Counted from the first letter of the stretch, positions 6,612 through 15,603 are shown. The stretch: 38,464 bases of DNA from Caballeronia cordobensis (GCF_001544575.2 NZ_FCNY02000039.1:1-38464), one strand, 5' to 3'. The notes: generated by a model not told the origin, from the sequence alone. Program-made: numbers and translations.

Positions 6612-8792
6612 TTACCAGTGATAGTTCATGCCGGCGAAGACCTGACGTCCATAGCCGAACGCGCACCAGCTTCCGTAGTAGCACGACGCGACGTATTCCT
6701 TGTTGAAGAGGTTCTGCGCGTTGACGTAAAGCTCCGCGCCCTTCAACTGAGCTGCCGCGCGGCCAAGGTCGTAACGCAACACGGCATCGACGAGGAAGAA
6801 GCTCGACACCTTGAAGCTGTTGTCGCTGCTGTACGTCGTGCCGGTGTAGCGTCCGCCCGCGCCCATCGAGAGACCGGCGAGCGGCCCGCGATTGACGGTG
6901 TAATACGCCCACAGCGAAGCCTGATTCTGCGGAATGGCGGGCAGGAACTTGCCCTCGAGACCGCTGTTGTCCTGCGTGTACTTCGTGTTCAGGTACGTAT
7001 AGCTCGCCGTGACGTTCAGCGAATCCGTAAGGCTCGCCTTCGCTTCCAGTTCGACGCCGAGCGAGCGCGCCTCGCCGGCCGCCGTCTGGAACGCCGGGTT
7101 GTCCGCATTCACGGTCAGCAGGTTCTTGCGCGTCAGATCGAAGATCGCAGCCGAGAAAAATGCGTTGTAGCCCTTCGGCGCGAACTTCACGCCGAGCTCG
7201 TACTGACGCCCGCGCTCGGGCGAGAACTGCTGGCCGTTGATGTCGGTGCCCGCTTGCGGCGTGAACGACTCGGTGTAGCTGAAGTACGGCGCGATGCCGC
7301 TGTCGAACACATACGACAAACCGGCACGCCACGTGAACGCGCGGTCGAACTGATGCGACACGATGCCGTACGTCTCGTTGTTCGAGTCGCTGCTCGACCA
7401 GTCCTCGCGCCCGCCGAGCGTGAGGATCACATTGCCCCAGCGCAACTGGTCCTGCGCATAGACGCCGTACTGCGTGCCGCTCAGCACCTGATGATAGCGG
7501 TCCGGCGGCGTGATCGCCTGGTTGTAGTTCGGCGCGAACATGTCGAGCGTCGGCGCGGTGCCGAAGCCCGCATCGAAGTTGCTCGCGTAATGCTGATAGT
7601 CGAAGCCGAACAGGACCGCATGCTCGATCGAACCGGTCGAGAAATTGCCTTCGAGCTGATTGTCGAAGCTGATGGTGTTGAGGTTGTCCTTCGACGCCGC
7701 CGTGCCGCGGTCGAGCGTGCGCAGGTCGTCTTCGAGGAAGCTCGCATAGACGCTCTTGTAGTCCTGCGCGAGATGCAGCAGGCGGCCATTCGAGCGGAAC
7801 GTCCACGTATTGTTGAGCTTGCGGTCGAACTTGTAGCCGATCGCTTCCTGCACGCGGTTGAAGCTCTCGAAGTTGTGATCGCCGTCGTAGAAATCGCTCG
7901 GCAGCTTGCCGTTCGGATTGAACAGCACCGTTCCTTGCGGCGGCACGCTGCCATACGACGTGCTGCGCGGATCGTGCTGATACAGGCCGTACAGCGTGAG
8001 CGAAGTCTTGTTGTCCGGACGCCAGGTGAACGACGGCGCAATCGCGATGCGCTTGTTCATCGTCGATTCGACTTGTCCGTCTTCCGAGCGCACGAGACCG
8101 GTGATGCGATACAGATAGCGCTGATCGCCCGCGATCGGGCCGGAGAAATCGAACGTGGCCTGCTTGTGCGCGTAGTTGCCGAACTCGACGCCCACTTCGT
8201 GCAGCGGCGTGACTGTCGGCATCTTGCTTTCCTGGTCGAGCAGGCCGCCCGCCGCCGCCTGGCCGTAGAGCACGGAAACCGGGCCCTTGAGCACTTCGAT
8301 GCGCTCCATCATGAACGGATCGAGCTGCGGCACCGCGTACCACGCGTTGTCGAGCAGCTTGAGGCCGTTCCAGTACTTGTCGGCGTCGAAGCCGCGCACC
8401 TTGAGCATGTCGTAGCGCGTCGCGATGCCGCCGCGCGTTTCGGGCGTCACGCCGGAGACATAGCGCACGGCCGCGTTGAGCGTCTGCGCGTTCTGCTGAT
8501 CCATCTGCTCGCGCGTGACGACTGAAACCGACTGCGGCGTTTCCAGCAGCGACGCGCTATTTTTCAGCGCGGTCGATTCCTTCGCGACATAGCCTTTCGT
8601 CGGACCATAAGGCTCGTCGTTCTGCGCCGTCACCTTGACGGCGGGCAGCGTGCTGTCCGCAGGCTGCGACGCGGCGGCGGGCGCGTCCGCCGATTGTGCG
8701 TTGGCGAGCGGCGCCACCGCAAACAGAAGCAGCGCGGCCAGCTTCAAAGGCCGCATCGCGACCGGATTCGTACCACCTGATCTCATGCTCAT
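6612..8792 (-). CDS. TonB-dependent siderophore-type outer-membrane receptor
   Basis: A 726-residue outer-membrane receptor. It has a signal peptide (cleavage near residue 32, LANA/QS), a probable TonB box around LPAVKVTA (49-56), a plug domain from about residue 75 to 185 (ETPQSVSVVTREQM, VRGFDADKYWNGL, MERIEVLKGPVSVLYGQAAAGG), and a beta-barrel that ends in the aromatic residue of NYHW. The plug layout is that of TonB siderophore receptors of the FhuE/FpvA kind, although the usual GG-x-IN-x-VSK-x-P motif reads GGLLDQESKMP. A Fur-box match lies 28 bases upstream of the ATG. Downstream are an organosulfur-type binding protein and dioxygenase, so the ligand could be a siderophore or a sulfur compound. 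Confidence 0.9.
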   Translation of the reverse strand: MSMRSGGTNPVAMRPLKLAALLLFAVAPLANAQSADAPAAASQPADSTLPAVKVTAQNDEPYGPTKGYVAKESTALKNSASLLETPQSVSVVTREQMDQQNAQTLNAAVRYVSGVTPETRGGIATRYDMLKVRGFDADKYWNGLKLLDNAWYAVPQLDPFMMERIEVLKGPVSVLYGQAAAGGLLDQESKMPTVTPLHEVGVEFGNYAHKQATFDFSGPIAGDQRYLYRITGLVRSEDGQVESTMNKRIAIAPSFTWRPDNKTSLTLYGLYQHDPRSTSYGSVPPQGTVLFNPNGKLPSDFYDGDHNFESFNRVQEAIGYKFDRKLNNTWTFRSNGRLLHLAQDYKSVYASFLEDDLRTLDRGTAASKDNLNTISFDNQLEGNFSTGSIEHAVLFGFDYQHYASNFDAGFGTAPTLDMFAPNYNQAITPPDRYHQVLSGTQYGVYAQDQLRWGNVILTLGGREDWSSSDSNNETYGIVSHQFDRAFTWRAGLSYVFDSGIAPYFSYTESFTPQAGTDINGQQFSPERGRQYELGVKFAPKGYNAFFSAAIFDLTRKNLLTVNADNPAFQTAAGEARSLGVELEAKASLTDSLNVTASYTYLNTKYTQDNSGLEGKFLPAIPQNQASLWAYYTVNRGPLAGLSMGAGGRYTGTTYSSDNSFKVSSFFLVDAVLRYDLGRAAAQLKGAELYVNAQNLFNKEYVASCYYGSWCAFGYGRQVFAGMNYHW

Positions 8793-8819
8793 TTCTCTTG
8801 ATGTCGTTGCGTGCGTGAA

Positions 8820-8834
8820 TGCGAATCGTTATTA
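8820..8834 (-). promoter_or_regulatory. Putative Fur box upstream of the TonB receptor
   Basis: On the minus strand TAATAACGATTCGCA matches the Gram-negative Fur pattern TGAGAATNATTNGCA, as I remember it, at most defined positions. It lies just downstream of the candidate promoter (TTTACA-N17-CACAAT) and about 28 bases before the start codon, the normal place for iron-dependent repression. It suggests the receptor, and perhaps the two genes after it, is induced when iron is scarce. Confidence 0.6.
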
Positions 8835-8846
8835 TTTTCGTTGCGC

Positions 8847-8875
8847 ATTGTGGCCGGACGTTTTGTATTTGTAAA
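8847..8875 (-). promoter_or_regulatory. Candidate promoter of the TonB receptor gene
   Basis: On the minus strand TTTACA (8870-8875) and CACAAT (8847-8852) are separated by exactly 17 bases. Transcription would begin inside or next to the Fur-box match, a layout that supports iron repression. Confidence 0.45.
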
Positions 8876-9020
8876 GATGGGATTCTGGATTTTTGGTCCG
8901 AAAACGACAGAATCCGGCGCACGCGACGTGAGCGATCGCGCCATTACGCAAAGACGACGGCAGTCGCTAAGAAAGCAAACGTTTGCGCGCGCGTGGTGAC
9001 GAGCGCAAACGCCGATGGCG

Positions 9021-9389
9021 CTACTTCGAGCGCGCCTGGTTGAACGCGATGGCCGCGCGCACGAGCGTCTTCAGCGCACGCGCATCGATCTTGTCGCCTT
9101 CGAAGAAATCGATCGCGCGCCGCGCGTTCCCTTCGAGGCCCGCGTTGAAGAGCTTGCCCGGATCGGGCAGATGCGCGCCGTGCGCGAACGTCAGCTTCAC
9201 TTTTCCCTTGTGGGCGTTGGCCACGGCGATCATGCCGTCGCGATACCACACCGGGCTGCCCATGTACTTCCACTCCTCGACGATCCCGTCATCCGCCGCG
9301 AGGATGATCTTGCGCACGTTGGCGAACGTTTCGCCGCGCCAATCTGCGATGCCCGCGATCAACTCGTCGATTCGTTCCGATGCGTTCAT
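9021..9389 (-). CDS. DUF1801 family protein
   Basis: A 122-residue cytosolic protein of the DUF1801 (YdhG-like) family, function unknown. The family pattern is visible: IDELIAGIADWRGETFANVRKIILAADDGIVEEWKYMGSPVWYRDGMI, then a strand carrying the substrate-like lysine-rich KGKVKLTFAHGAHLPDPGKLFNAGLEG and a basic helix with ARRAIDFFEGDKID. GGAAG stands about 7 bases before the ATG. It is a single gene following the receptor's promoter region and is not clearly in an operon with its neighbours. Confidence 0.85.
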   Translation of the reverse strand: MNASERIDELIAGIADWRGETFANVRKIILAADDGIVEEWKYMGSPVWYRDGMIAVANAHKGKVKLTFAHGAHLPDPGKLFNAGLEGNARRAIDFFEGDKIDARALKTLVRAAIAFNQARSK

Positions 9390-9444
9390 GTGATCTTCCG
9401 TTCGTATGGGCGACGACGATCTTAGCGCAGCGGCACCGGCCGCA

Positions 9445-9981
9445 TCAGCGCCTGAGGCCCGGACTGCCGATCGTCAGTTGCAGGCGGTGCGCCTGATCGA
9501 GATGAAAGATGAAAGACGGACGCGAGCGAATCAGCACGGTCCGCACCTCCGCGTTGCGCGCCGTGCGGATATAGCCATCCACCGTATTGACCAGCTTCTG
9601 CAGAAAGACGACTTCGCGATCGAGATACGCTTCGTCGAAGTCATAGGTTCCGGCGTCGCCGAGATCGGCGAGATCGTCGGCGCTTTGCTTCAGGAGCGCG
9701 TCGCTCGTGGCGCTGCGCTGCGGCTGCGTTCCGTAACGTTGCGTCAGCGCCGTGATTTCCTGACTGACCTGCGCGTGCTCCGAGACAATTCGTCTCGCAT
9801 ACACCTGCAAGCTGTACGAGCGCGTCTTGCGCAAGGCGAGATTAGCCGCGGCGATCTCCGCCTGATTCGCGGCGACGACGACGCCCAGCATTTGTTCATC
9901 TCGCAACGGCTCCTGCGCGTGCGCACCGGCCGCCAGCGCGAGGAGCCATAGCAGCGCCGCCGCCAGGCATCGTCTTTTCAT
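9445..9981 (-). CDS. Secreted DUF4142 family protein
   Basis: A 178-residue exported protein. The ATG at 9981 follows a strong GGGAGG ribosome site at 7 bases and starts a clear signal peptide (MKRRCLAAALLWLLALAAGAHA, cleavage near residue 22). The mature part is helical with the DUF4142 pattern: repeated EIAAANLALRKTRSYSLQVYARRIVSEHAQ, then a second helix pair DFDEAYLDREVVFLQKLVNTVDGYI. This ferritin-like helix bundle family is common in the periplasm of Burkholderia and has no settled function. An upstream in-frame extension to 10338 runs antisense into the kinase gene and is rejected. Divergent from the kinase gene. Confidence 0.85.
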   Translation of the reverse strand: MKRRCLAAALLWLLALAAGAHAQEPLRDEQMLGVVVAANQAEIAAANLALRKTRSYSLQVYARRIVSEHAQVSQEITALTQRYGTQPQRSATSDALLKQSADDLADLGDAGTYDFDEAYLDREVVFLQKLVNTVDGYIRTARNAEVRTVLIRSRPSFIFHLDQAHRLQLTIGSPGLRR

Positions 9982-10135
9982 CCGCGTCCTCCCTGAAGCG
10001 CGAGCAGCGTCATTTTCCCGCGATGGCGCGATTCGTGCATAACTTGAACTAACATGTAGCCTCCGATCCAAGCGTATGACGGCGTCGCGCCTCATGCTAC
10101 ATGTCGCGCGGCGCATCCCAACACACTGCATCGTT

Positions 10136-12265
10136 ATGACACCCGACACGGCCTGGCTGGGGCAATCCTTCCATTGCGAAGGCTGGCGCGACGAAATGGC
10201 CTTGCGCATCGCCAGCTTCGACTGGTCGGGCACCGCCATGGGGCCCATCGACCGATGGTCGAAGAGCCTGCGGGCAGCCGTCAAGCTCATGCTCGCCTCG
10301 CCCGCGCCGCTCGTGATGCTCTGGGGGCGGCCCGGCACGATGATCTACAACGACGCGTACGCGGACTTCGCCGGCGGACGTCATCCGTTTCTGCTCGGCA
10401 AGCCCGTCGAGGAAGGATGGTCCGAGATCGCCGCCTTCAACCGCCATGTCGTCGATACCTGCCTGTCGGGCGCGACGCTCTCCTACGCCGACAAACGCCT
10501 CACGCTGCATCGAAACGGCCAGCCCGAAGACGTGTGGATGGACCTGCACTACAGCCCGGTCGCCGAAGACGACGGGCATCCGGCCGGCGTGCTGGCCATC
10601 GTGCTCGAAACCACCGGCAAGGTGCTCGCCGAGCAGCGCCGCGACGCGGCCGAGCGCGCGTTTCGCGAAGCGAACGAGCGCCTGCAGCTCGCGCTCAGTT
10701 CGGGCATCGTGCTCGGCACGTGGGTGTGGGACCCGACAAGCGGGCGCATCAGCGGCGACGAACGATTCGTCAAGACGCTCGGGCTGCAAGGCGGCATCGA
10801 CGCGTCCTGGCCATTCGAAGCGCTCGCGGAGCGTCTTCATCCGGAAGACGCCGAACGCGTGCTGGCATCGATGAACAAGGCGCTCTACAGCGCCGAAGGA
10901 CGCCACGAGATCGAACTGCGCGTGCGCGGGCCGCAAGGGCAGTATCGCTGGGCGCTGTCGAGCGGACGCTGCGAGTTCGACGCCGCGGACAGGCCGCTGC
11001 GCCTGCCCGGCGTGCTCGTCGACATTCACGAGCGCAAGATCGCCGAGGACAAGCTGCTCAGGCTCACGCAGACGCTCGAAGAGCGCGTCGCGGAAGCGGT
11101 CACGGCGCGCGTCGAAGCCGAGGAACGGCTGCGGCAGGTGCAGAAGCTCGAAGCCATCGGCAATCTCACGGGCGGCGTCGCGCACGACTTCAATAACGTG
11201 TTGCAAATCATTTCGGCGAATCTGCAGCTCATCGAACTCGCGACGCGCGACAAGCCGGATCTCACGCGCCGGCTGCACGTCATGAGCGAAGCCGTCGCAC
11301 GCGGCGGCAAGCTCGCGTCGCAAATGCTCGCGTTCGCGCGGCGCCAGCCGCTCAATCCGGCGGTTGTCAATCCGGCGAAGCTCATCGCGGACATGTGCGA
11401 ATTCCTGCAACGGGCGCTGCCCGAATCGATCAAGCTCACGACGTCGGTCGCGAACGAAGCGTGGAACCTGTTCGTCGATCGCCATCAACTGGAAAACGCG
11501 CTGCTCAATCTCGTCATCAATTCGCGCGATGCGATTCACGGAGGCGGCAACATCTGGCTCGAAGTCGCGAATGCGTCCTTCGCCGACGGTCACGCGAACG
11601 GCCTCGCATTGCCCGCGGGCGATTACGTACGTCTCGCCGTTATCGACGACGGCGCCGGCATGCCGGGCAGCGTCAAGGCGCGCATGTTCGAGCCGTTCTA
11701 TTCGACCAAGGCCGAAGGCCAGGGCACGGGACTCGGGCTGAGCATGGTGTTCGGCTTCGTGTCGCAAAGCGCGGGCTGCGTGGACGTGCAGACGCAAGTG
11801 GGCGAAGGCACGACCGTCGCGCTGTATTTTCCGCGCTGCCGGCAAGCCGAAACGGCGAACGAGGACGGCGCGCGGCCGCGTGCATCGCGCGGCGGCGAAG
11901 TCGTGCTCGTGGTCGAGGACGATGACGACGTGCGCCTGTCCACCATCGACATGCTCGCGCAGCTCGGCTACAAGGTGCTGTCCGCGCAAGACGCGGATTC
12001 GGCGCTCGAAGTGCTCCAGATGAACCACGACATCGATCTGCTGTTCAGCGACGTCGTGATGCCCGGCACCATCCGCGCGAACGAGCTGGCGAAGATCGCG
12101 AGCGCGCCGCCGTACCGCGCGACCGTGGTCTTTGCGTCGGGCTATACGCGCGACATCATCTTCCACGAAGGGCGGCTCGACGAAGGCGTCGTGCTGCTGA
12201 AAAAGCCCTTCACCTTCGACGATCTCGCGCGCACCGTCCGTCATGCGCTCGATGCAAGACGCTAA
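10136..12265 (+). CDS. Hybrid PAS-domain sensor histidine kinase with receiver domain
   Basis: A soluble hybrid kinase of about 709 residues. A PAS-like region covers about 15-170 (GWRDEMALRIASFDWSGTAMG, then APLVMLWGRPGTMIYNDAYADF), and a second PAS/PAC spans roughly 185-315 (LVDIHERKIAED closes it). A short coiled coil is followed by HisKA with the phosphorylated histidine H350 in GGVAHDFNNV, then the ATPase domain (NLVINSRDAI, DDGAGMPG, GTGLGLSMVFG). A C-terminal receiver has D639 in LLFSDVVMPG and the conserved lysine in LLKKPF. This is the HWE-free, FixL-like hybrid layout common in Burkholderia. No membrane segment is seen. Neither 10076 nor 10136 has a clear ribosome site; I chose 10136 because the extra 20 residues look non-conserved. 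Confidence 0.88.
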   Translation: MTPDTAWLGQSFHCEGWRDEMALRIASFDWSGTAMGPIDRWSKSLRAAVKLMLASPAPLVMLWGRPGTMIYNDAYADFAGGRHPFLLGKPVEEGWSEIAAFNRHVVDTCLSGATLSYADKRLTLHRNGQPEDVWMDLHYSPVAEDDGHPAGVLAIVLETTGKVLAEQRRDAAERAFREANERLQLALSSGIVLGTWVWDPTSGRISGDERFVKTLGLQGGIDASWPFEALAERLHPEDAERVLASMNKALYSAEGRHEIELRVRGPQGQYRWALSSGRCEFDAADRPLRLPGVLVDIHERKIAEDKLLRLTQTLEERVAEAVTARVEAEERLRQVQKLEAIGNLTGGVAHDFNNVLQIISANLQLIELATRDKPDLTRRLHVMSEAVARGGKLASQMLAFARRQPLNPAVVNPAKLIADMCEFLQRALPESIKLTTSVANEAWNLFVDRHQLENALLNLVINSRDAIHGGGNIWLEVANASFADGHANGLALPAGDYVRLAVIDDGAGMPGSVKARMFEPFYSTKAEGQGTGLGLSMVFGFVSQSAGCVDVQTQVGEGTTVALYFPRCRQAETANEDGARPRASRGGEVVLVVEDDDDVRLSTIDMLAQLGYKVLSAQDADSALEVLQMNHDIDLLFSDVVMPGTIRANELAKIASAPPYRATVVFASGYTRDIIFHEGRLDEGVVLLKKPFTFDDLARTVRHALDARR

Positions 12266-12275
12266 CGGCTAGCGG

Positions 12276-13184
12276 CTAGCGGACGATGCGCGCCTTCGCG
12301 CCGTCCGCCTGCTTCGCGAGCGCGATGAACGCGGCGAGATAATCGATCGATGCATCCGCGTCGCGCGTGCCGAGAAAGATCTGCTTCGCAATGCCCTTCC
12401 TGCCGAGCTTGAGCACCGCGAGCGGCATGCGGTCCGCGTATTCCTCGGCAAGCCAGCGCGGCAGCGCCGCGACGCCGCGCCCGCTCGCCACCATCTGCAT
12501 CATGATGTCGGTCGTTTCGATCACCTTGTGGCGGCGCGGCACGACGTTCGCGGGCGTGAGGAACTTCGTGTAGATATCGAGCCGATCGGTCTCGACCGGA
12601 TACGTGATGAGCACTTCCTGCGCGACCTGCTCCGGCGTGACGTGTGCCGCATTGCCGAGCGCGTGGGCTTCCGGCACCACGAGCACCTGTTCGTAGTCGA
12701 ACACCGGCGTGAAGCGCAGGCCCGGCTTCTTGAGCGGATCGGGCGTCACGAGCACGTCGATATCATGGCCGAACAGTGCGCCGATGCCGCCGAACTGGAA
12801 GCGCTGCTTCACGTCGACATCGACATCGGGCCAGCGCGCGAGATACGGCGACACGATCCTGAGCAACCACTGATAGCACGGGTGACACTCCATGCCGATG
12901 CGCAACGTGCCGCGCTCGCCCTGCGCGTACTGCTTCATGCGCGCTTCGGCCAGTTCGAACTGCGGCAGCATGCGGTTCGCAAGCCCGAGCAGATACTCGC
13001 CCGCCTGCGTGAGCCGCATGCTGCGCCCTTCGCGCGTCCAGACCGGCGTGCCCAACTGCTGTTCGAGCTTCTTCACGGTATGGCTCAACGCGGACTGCGT
13101 GAGATTCAGTACATCGGCGGCGGCGGTCAGCGAACCTTGCCGCTCGACCTCTCGCACCACCAGCAGATGCGCACGTTCCAGCAT
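12276..13184 (-). CDS. metR: LysR-family activator of methionine synthesis, MetR
   Basis: A 302-residue LysR regulator. The N-terminal helix-turn-helix (MLERAHLLVVREVERQGSLT, then QSALSHTVKKLEQQLGTPVW) and the homocysteine-sensing C-domain (GMECHPCYQWLLRIVSPYL, DVDVKQRFQFGGIGAL, DIDVLVTPDPL) match MetR. MetR uses homocysteine as co-effector to activate metE. It is divergent from metE across a 115-bp region that contains a perfect 12-bp-arm dyad. GGAG stands about 8 bases before the ATG. The stop lies 10 bp from the stop of the convergent kinase gene, with a small CGGCTAG direct repeat between them. The context and sequence agree, so the call is firm. Confidence 0.95.
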   Translation of the reverse strand: MLERAHLLVVREVERQGSLTAAADVLNLTQSALSHTVKKLEQQLGTPVWTREGRSMRLTQAGEYLLGLANRMLPQFELAEARMKQYAQGERGTLRIGMECHPCYQWLLRIVSPYLARWPDVDVDVKQRFQFGGIGALFGHDIDVLVTPDPLKKPGLRFTPVFDYEQVLVVPEAHALGNAAHVTPEQVAQEVLITYPVETDRLDIYTKFLTPANVVPRRHKVIETTDIMMQMVASGRGVAALPRWLAEEYADRMPLAVLKLGRKGIAKQIFLGTRDADASIDYLAAFIALAKQADGAKARIVR

Positions 13185-13210
13185 CGTGAAAGCTCCATGA
13201 ACAAAATTGA

Positions 13211-13249
13211 TCGATGCATGAAATCAAACCATTTTTATTCATGCATCGA
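13211..13249. promoter_or_regulatory. metR-metE operator dyad
   Basis: Perfect 12-bp arms TCGATGCATGAA (13211-13222) and TTCATGCATCGA (13238-13249) are separated by 15 AT-rich bases. They lie between the divergent metR and metE starts and next to a candidate metE -10 (TATCAT, 13256-13261). The TGAA and TTCA at the inner ends are the halves of the known MetR site TGAA-N5-TTCA, but spaced by 15 rather than 5. It is the obvious candidate for MetR binding and for both activation of metE and autoregulation. Confidence 0.6.
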
Positions 13250-13299
13250 AAATTCTATCATCGCGGTCATATCTTCAACTTCGAAAGAGACGACGCACG

Positions 13300-15603
13300 A
13301 TGGTCACGACACACAACCTGGGTTTTCCGCGCATCGGCGCGCAACGCGAACTGAAGTTCGCGCTCGAAAGCTACTGGAAAAGCCAGTCTTCGCGCGATGA
13401 ACTGAAAGCCACCGGCGCGCGCCTGCGCGAACGGCACTGGCAGGATCAGGCACGCCTGGATTACGTGCCGGTCGGCGATTTCGCGTTCTACGATCAGGTG
13501 CTCGACATGAGCTTCACGCTCGGCAACCTGCCCGCGCGCGTGCGCGGCTTTCACGGCGATGCGCTCGACAATGCGTTTCGCGTCGCGCGCGGCCGTTCCG
13601 CGTCCGGCGCCGAAGAACACGCCGCGTGCTGCGGCGGCGTGGCCGCGGGCGAGATGACGAAGTGGTTCGATACCAACTACCACTACATCGTCCCCGAATT
13701 CGATGCGGATACGCAATTCAGCCTCGATACCTCGCGTCTCGTCGAGCAGCTCGGCGAAGCGCGCGCGCTCGGCGTGACTGCGAAGCCCGTCATCATCGGG
13801 CCGGTCACGTATCTGTGGCTCGGCAAGGCGAAAGACGATTCGGACAAGCTCGCGCTCTTGCCCCGCCTCCTGCCCGTGTATGCGGCGCTGCTCGATCATT
13901 TCGCCGCGCTCGGCATCGAGTGGGTGCAGATCGATGAACCCGCGCTCGTCACCGAACTCGATGCGCCGTGGCGCGACGCCTTCGTGACCGCTTACGATGC
14001 GCTCTCGGCGCGCCGCGTGCGTCTCATGCTCGCGACTTACTTCGGCCCGTTGCAGGACAATCTCGAACTCGCCTGCGGGCTGCCGGTGGACGGACTGCAT
14101 CTCGATGCGATCAACGCGCGCGACGAAGTAGCCGCGGCGGCGTCCTCGCTGCCGGATACGACCGTGCTGTCCGTCGGCGCAATCAATGGCCGCAACATCT
14201 GGAAGACCGATCTGAACGCCACGCTCGACTGGCTCGAACCCTTGCACGCGTCGCTCGGCAAGCGGCTGTGGATCGCGCCATCATGCTCGCTGCTGCATAC
14301 GCCCGTCGATCTGGCGAGCGAGACGAAGCTCGACGCCGATATCCGCTCCTGGCTCGCCTTCGCGCTGCAAAAGCTCGACGAACTCGACGTGCTCGCGCGC
14401 GCATTGAACGAAGGCCGCGCATCCGTGGCCGACGCGCTCGCGCACAATGCCGCCGCGATCGAAAGCCGGCGCACGTCGCCGCGCGTGCACAACCCGGCCG
14501 TGAAAGCCGCGGTCGCGAAGATCGACGCCGCATTCGGCCAACGCGTGAGCGCCTATGCCGAGCGCGCCGCGAAGCAGGCCGCGATCCTCGCATTGCCCGC
14601 GTATCCGACGACCACCATCGGCTCGTTTCCGCAGACCAGCGAGATTCGTCACGCGCGCAGCCAGTTCAAAAAGGGCGAGCTCGACGCCGACAGCTACACG
14701 GCCGCGATGCAGCGCGAAATCACGCGCGCCGTGAAAGAGCAGGAAGCGCTCGGCCTCGACGTGCTCGTGCATGGCGAAGCCGAACGCAACGACATGGTCG
14801 AATACTTCGGCGAGCAACTCGACGGCTACGCGTTCAGCCAGTTCGGCTGGGTGCAGTCGTATGGCTCGCGCTGCGTGAAGCCACCGATCCTGTTCGGCGA
14901 TATCAGCCGTCCGAAGGCGATGACCGTCGACTGGATTCGCTACGCGCAATCGCAAACGAACAAGCCGATGAAGGGCATGCTGACCGGCCCGGTCACGATC
15001 CTGAACTGGTCGTTCGTGCGCGACGATCAGCCGCGCGCCGTGTCGTGCCAGCAACTCGCGCTCGCGATCCGCGAGGAAGTGCTCGACCTGGAAAAGGCCG
15101 GCGTGCGCGTCATTCAGATCGACGAAGCGGCGCTGCGCGAAGGCCTGCCGCTGCGCCGCTCGCAATGGAACGACTATCTGCGCTGGGCGGTGCAGGCGTT
15201 TCGCATCACGGCGAACGGCGTGCGCGACGAAACGCAGATTCACACGCACATGTGCTATTCGGAGTTCAACGACATCATCGCGTCGATTGCGGAGCTGGAC
15301 GCCGATGTCATCACCATCGAAACATCGCGCTCGGACATGGAACTGCTCGATGCATTCGACGGCTTCCGGTACCCGAATCAGATCGGGCCGGGCGTGTACG
15401 ACATCCACTCGCCCAATATCCCAAGCGAGGAACATATCGTCGATCTGATGAAAAAGGCGGCCGCGCGCATTCCCGGCGAAAGGCTCTGGGTCAATCCGGA
15501 CTGCGGGCTCAAGACGCGCCAGTGGGACGAAGTGATTCCCGCGCTGCGCAACATGGTCGCGGCGGCGCACACGCTGCGTCGCGAGAGTGCGCTTACGCCG
15601 TAA
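13300..15603 (+). CDS. metE: Cobalamin-independent methionine synthase
   Basis: A 767-residue enzyme that moves a methyl group from 5-methyltetrahydropteroyltri-glutamate to homocysteine to make methionine, without vitamin B12. Both halves of the duplicated barrel are present: the N-terminal folate domain (residues 1-370, starting TTHNLGFPRIGAQRELKFAL) and the C-terminal catalytic domain from about 430 (YPTTTIGSFPQTSEIR). The zinc and homocysteine site is intact: H650, C652 (in IHTHMCYSEF), E674 and C735 (NPDCGLKTR). It is about the length of the E. coli enzyme (753). AAAGAG about 10 bases before the ATG may serve as ribosome site. Expression should be activated by the divergent MetR when homocysteine is high. 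Its 3' end overlaps the GGDEF gene by 11 bp. Confidence 0.97.
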   Translation: MVTTHNLGFPRIGAQRELKFALESYWKSQSSRDELKATGARLRERHWQDQARLDYVPVGDFAFYDQVLDMSFTLGNLPARVRGFHGDALDNAFRVARGRSASGAEEHAACCGGVAAGEMTKWFDTNYHYIVPEFDADTQFSLDTSRLVEQLGEARALGVTAKPVIIGPVTYLWLGKAKDDSDKLALLPRLLPVYAALLDHFAALGIEWVQIDEPALVTELDAPWRDAFVTAYDALSARRVRLMLATYFGPLQDNLELACGLPVDGLHLDAINARDEVAAAASSLPDTTVLSVGAINGRNIWKTDLNATLDWLEPLHASLGKRLWIAPSCSLLHTPVDLASETKLDADIRSWLAFALQKLDELDVLARALNEGRASVADALAHNAAAIESRRTSPRVHNPAVKAAVAKIDAAFGQRVSAYAERAAKQAAILALPAYPTTTIGSFPQTSEIRHARSQFKKGELDADSYTAAMQREITRAVKEQEALGLDVLVHGEAERNDMVEYFGEQLDGYAFSQFGWVQSYGSRCVKPPILFGDISRPKAMTVDWIRYAQSQTNKPMKGMLTGPVTILNWSFVRDDQPRAVSCQQLALAIREEVLDLEKAGVRVIQIDEAALREGLPLRRSQWNDYLRWAVQAFRITANGVRDETQIHTHMCYSEFNDIIASIAELDADVITIETSRSDMELLDAFDGFRYPNQIGPGVYDIHSPNIPSEEHIVDLMKKAAARIPGERLWVNPDCGLKTRQWDEVIPALRNMVAAAHTLRRESALTP

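Noticed and set aside
6438..8525. 695-codon plus-strand frame antisense to the TonB receptor
   Set aside because: Rich in R, A and V, no domain, and opposite a well-supported receptor gene.
10097..12244. 715-codon minus-strand frame antisense to the hybrid kinase
   Set aside because: Low-complexity Arg/His-rich shadow of the kinase gene.
12265..12282. Tandem CGGCTAG copies between convergent stops
   Set aside because: Only two copies; too short to call a functional repeat.
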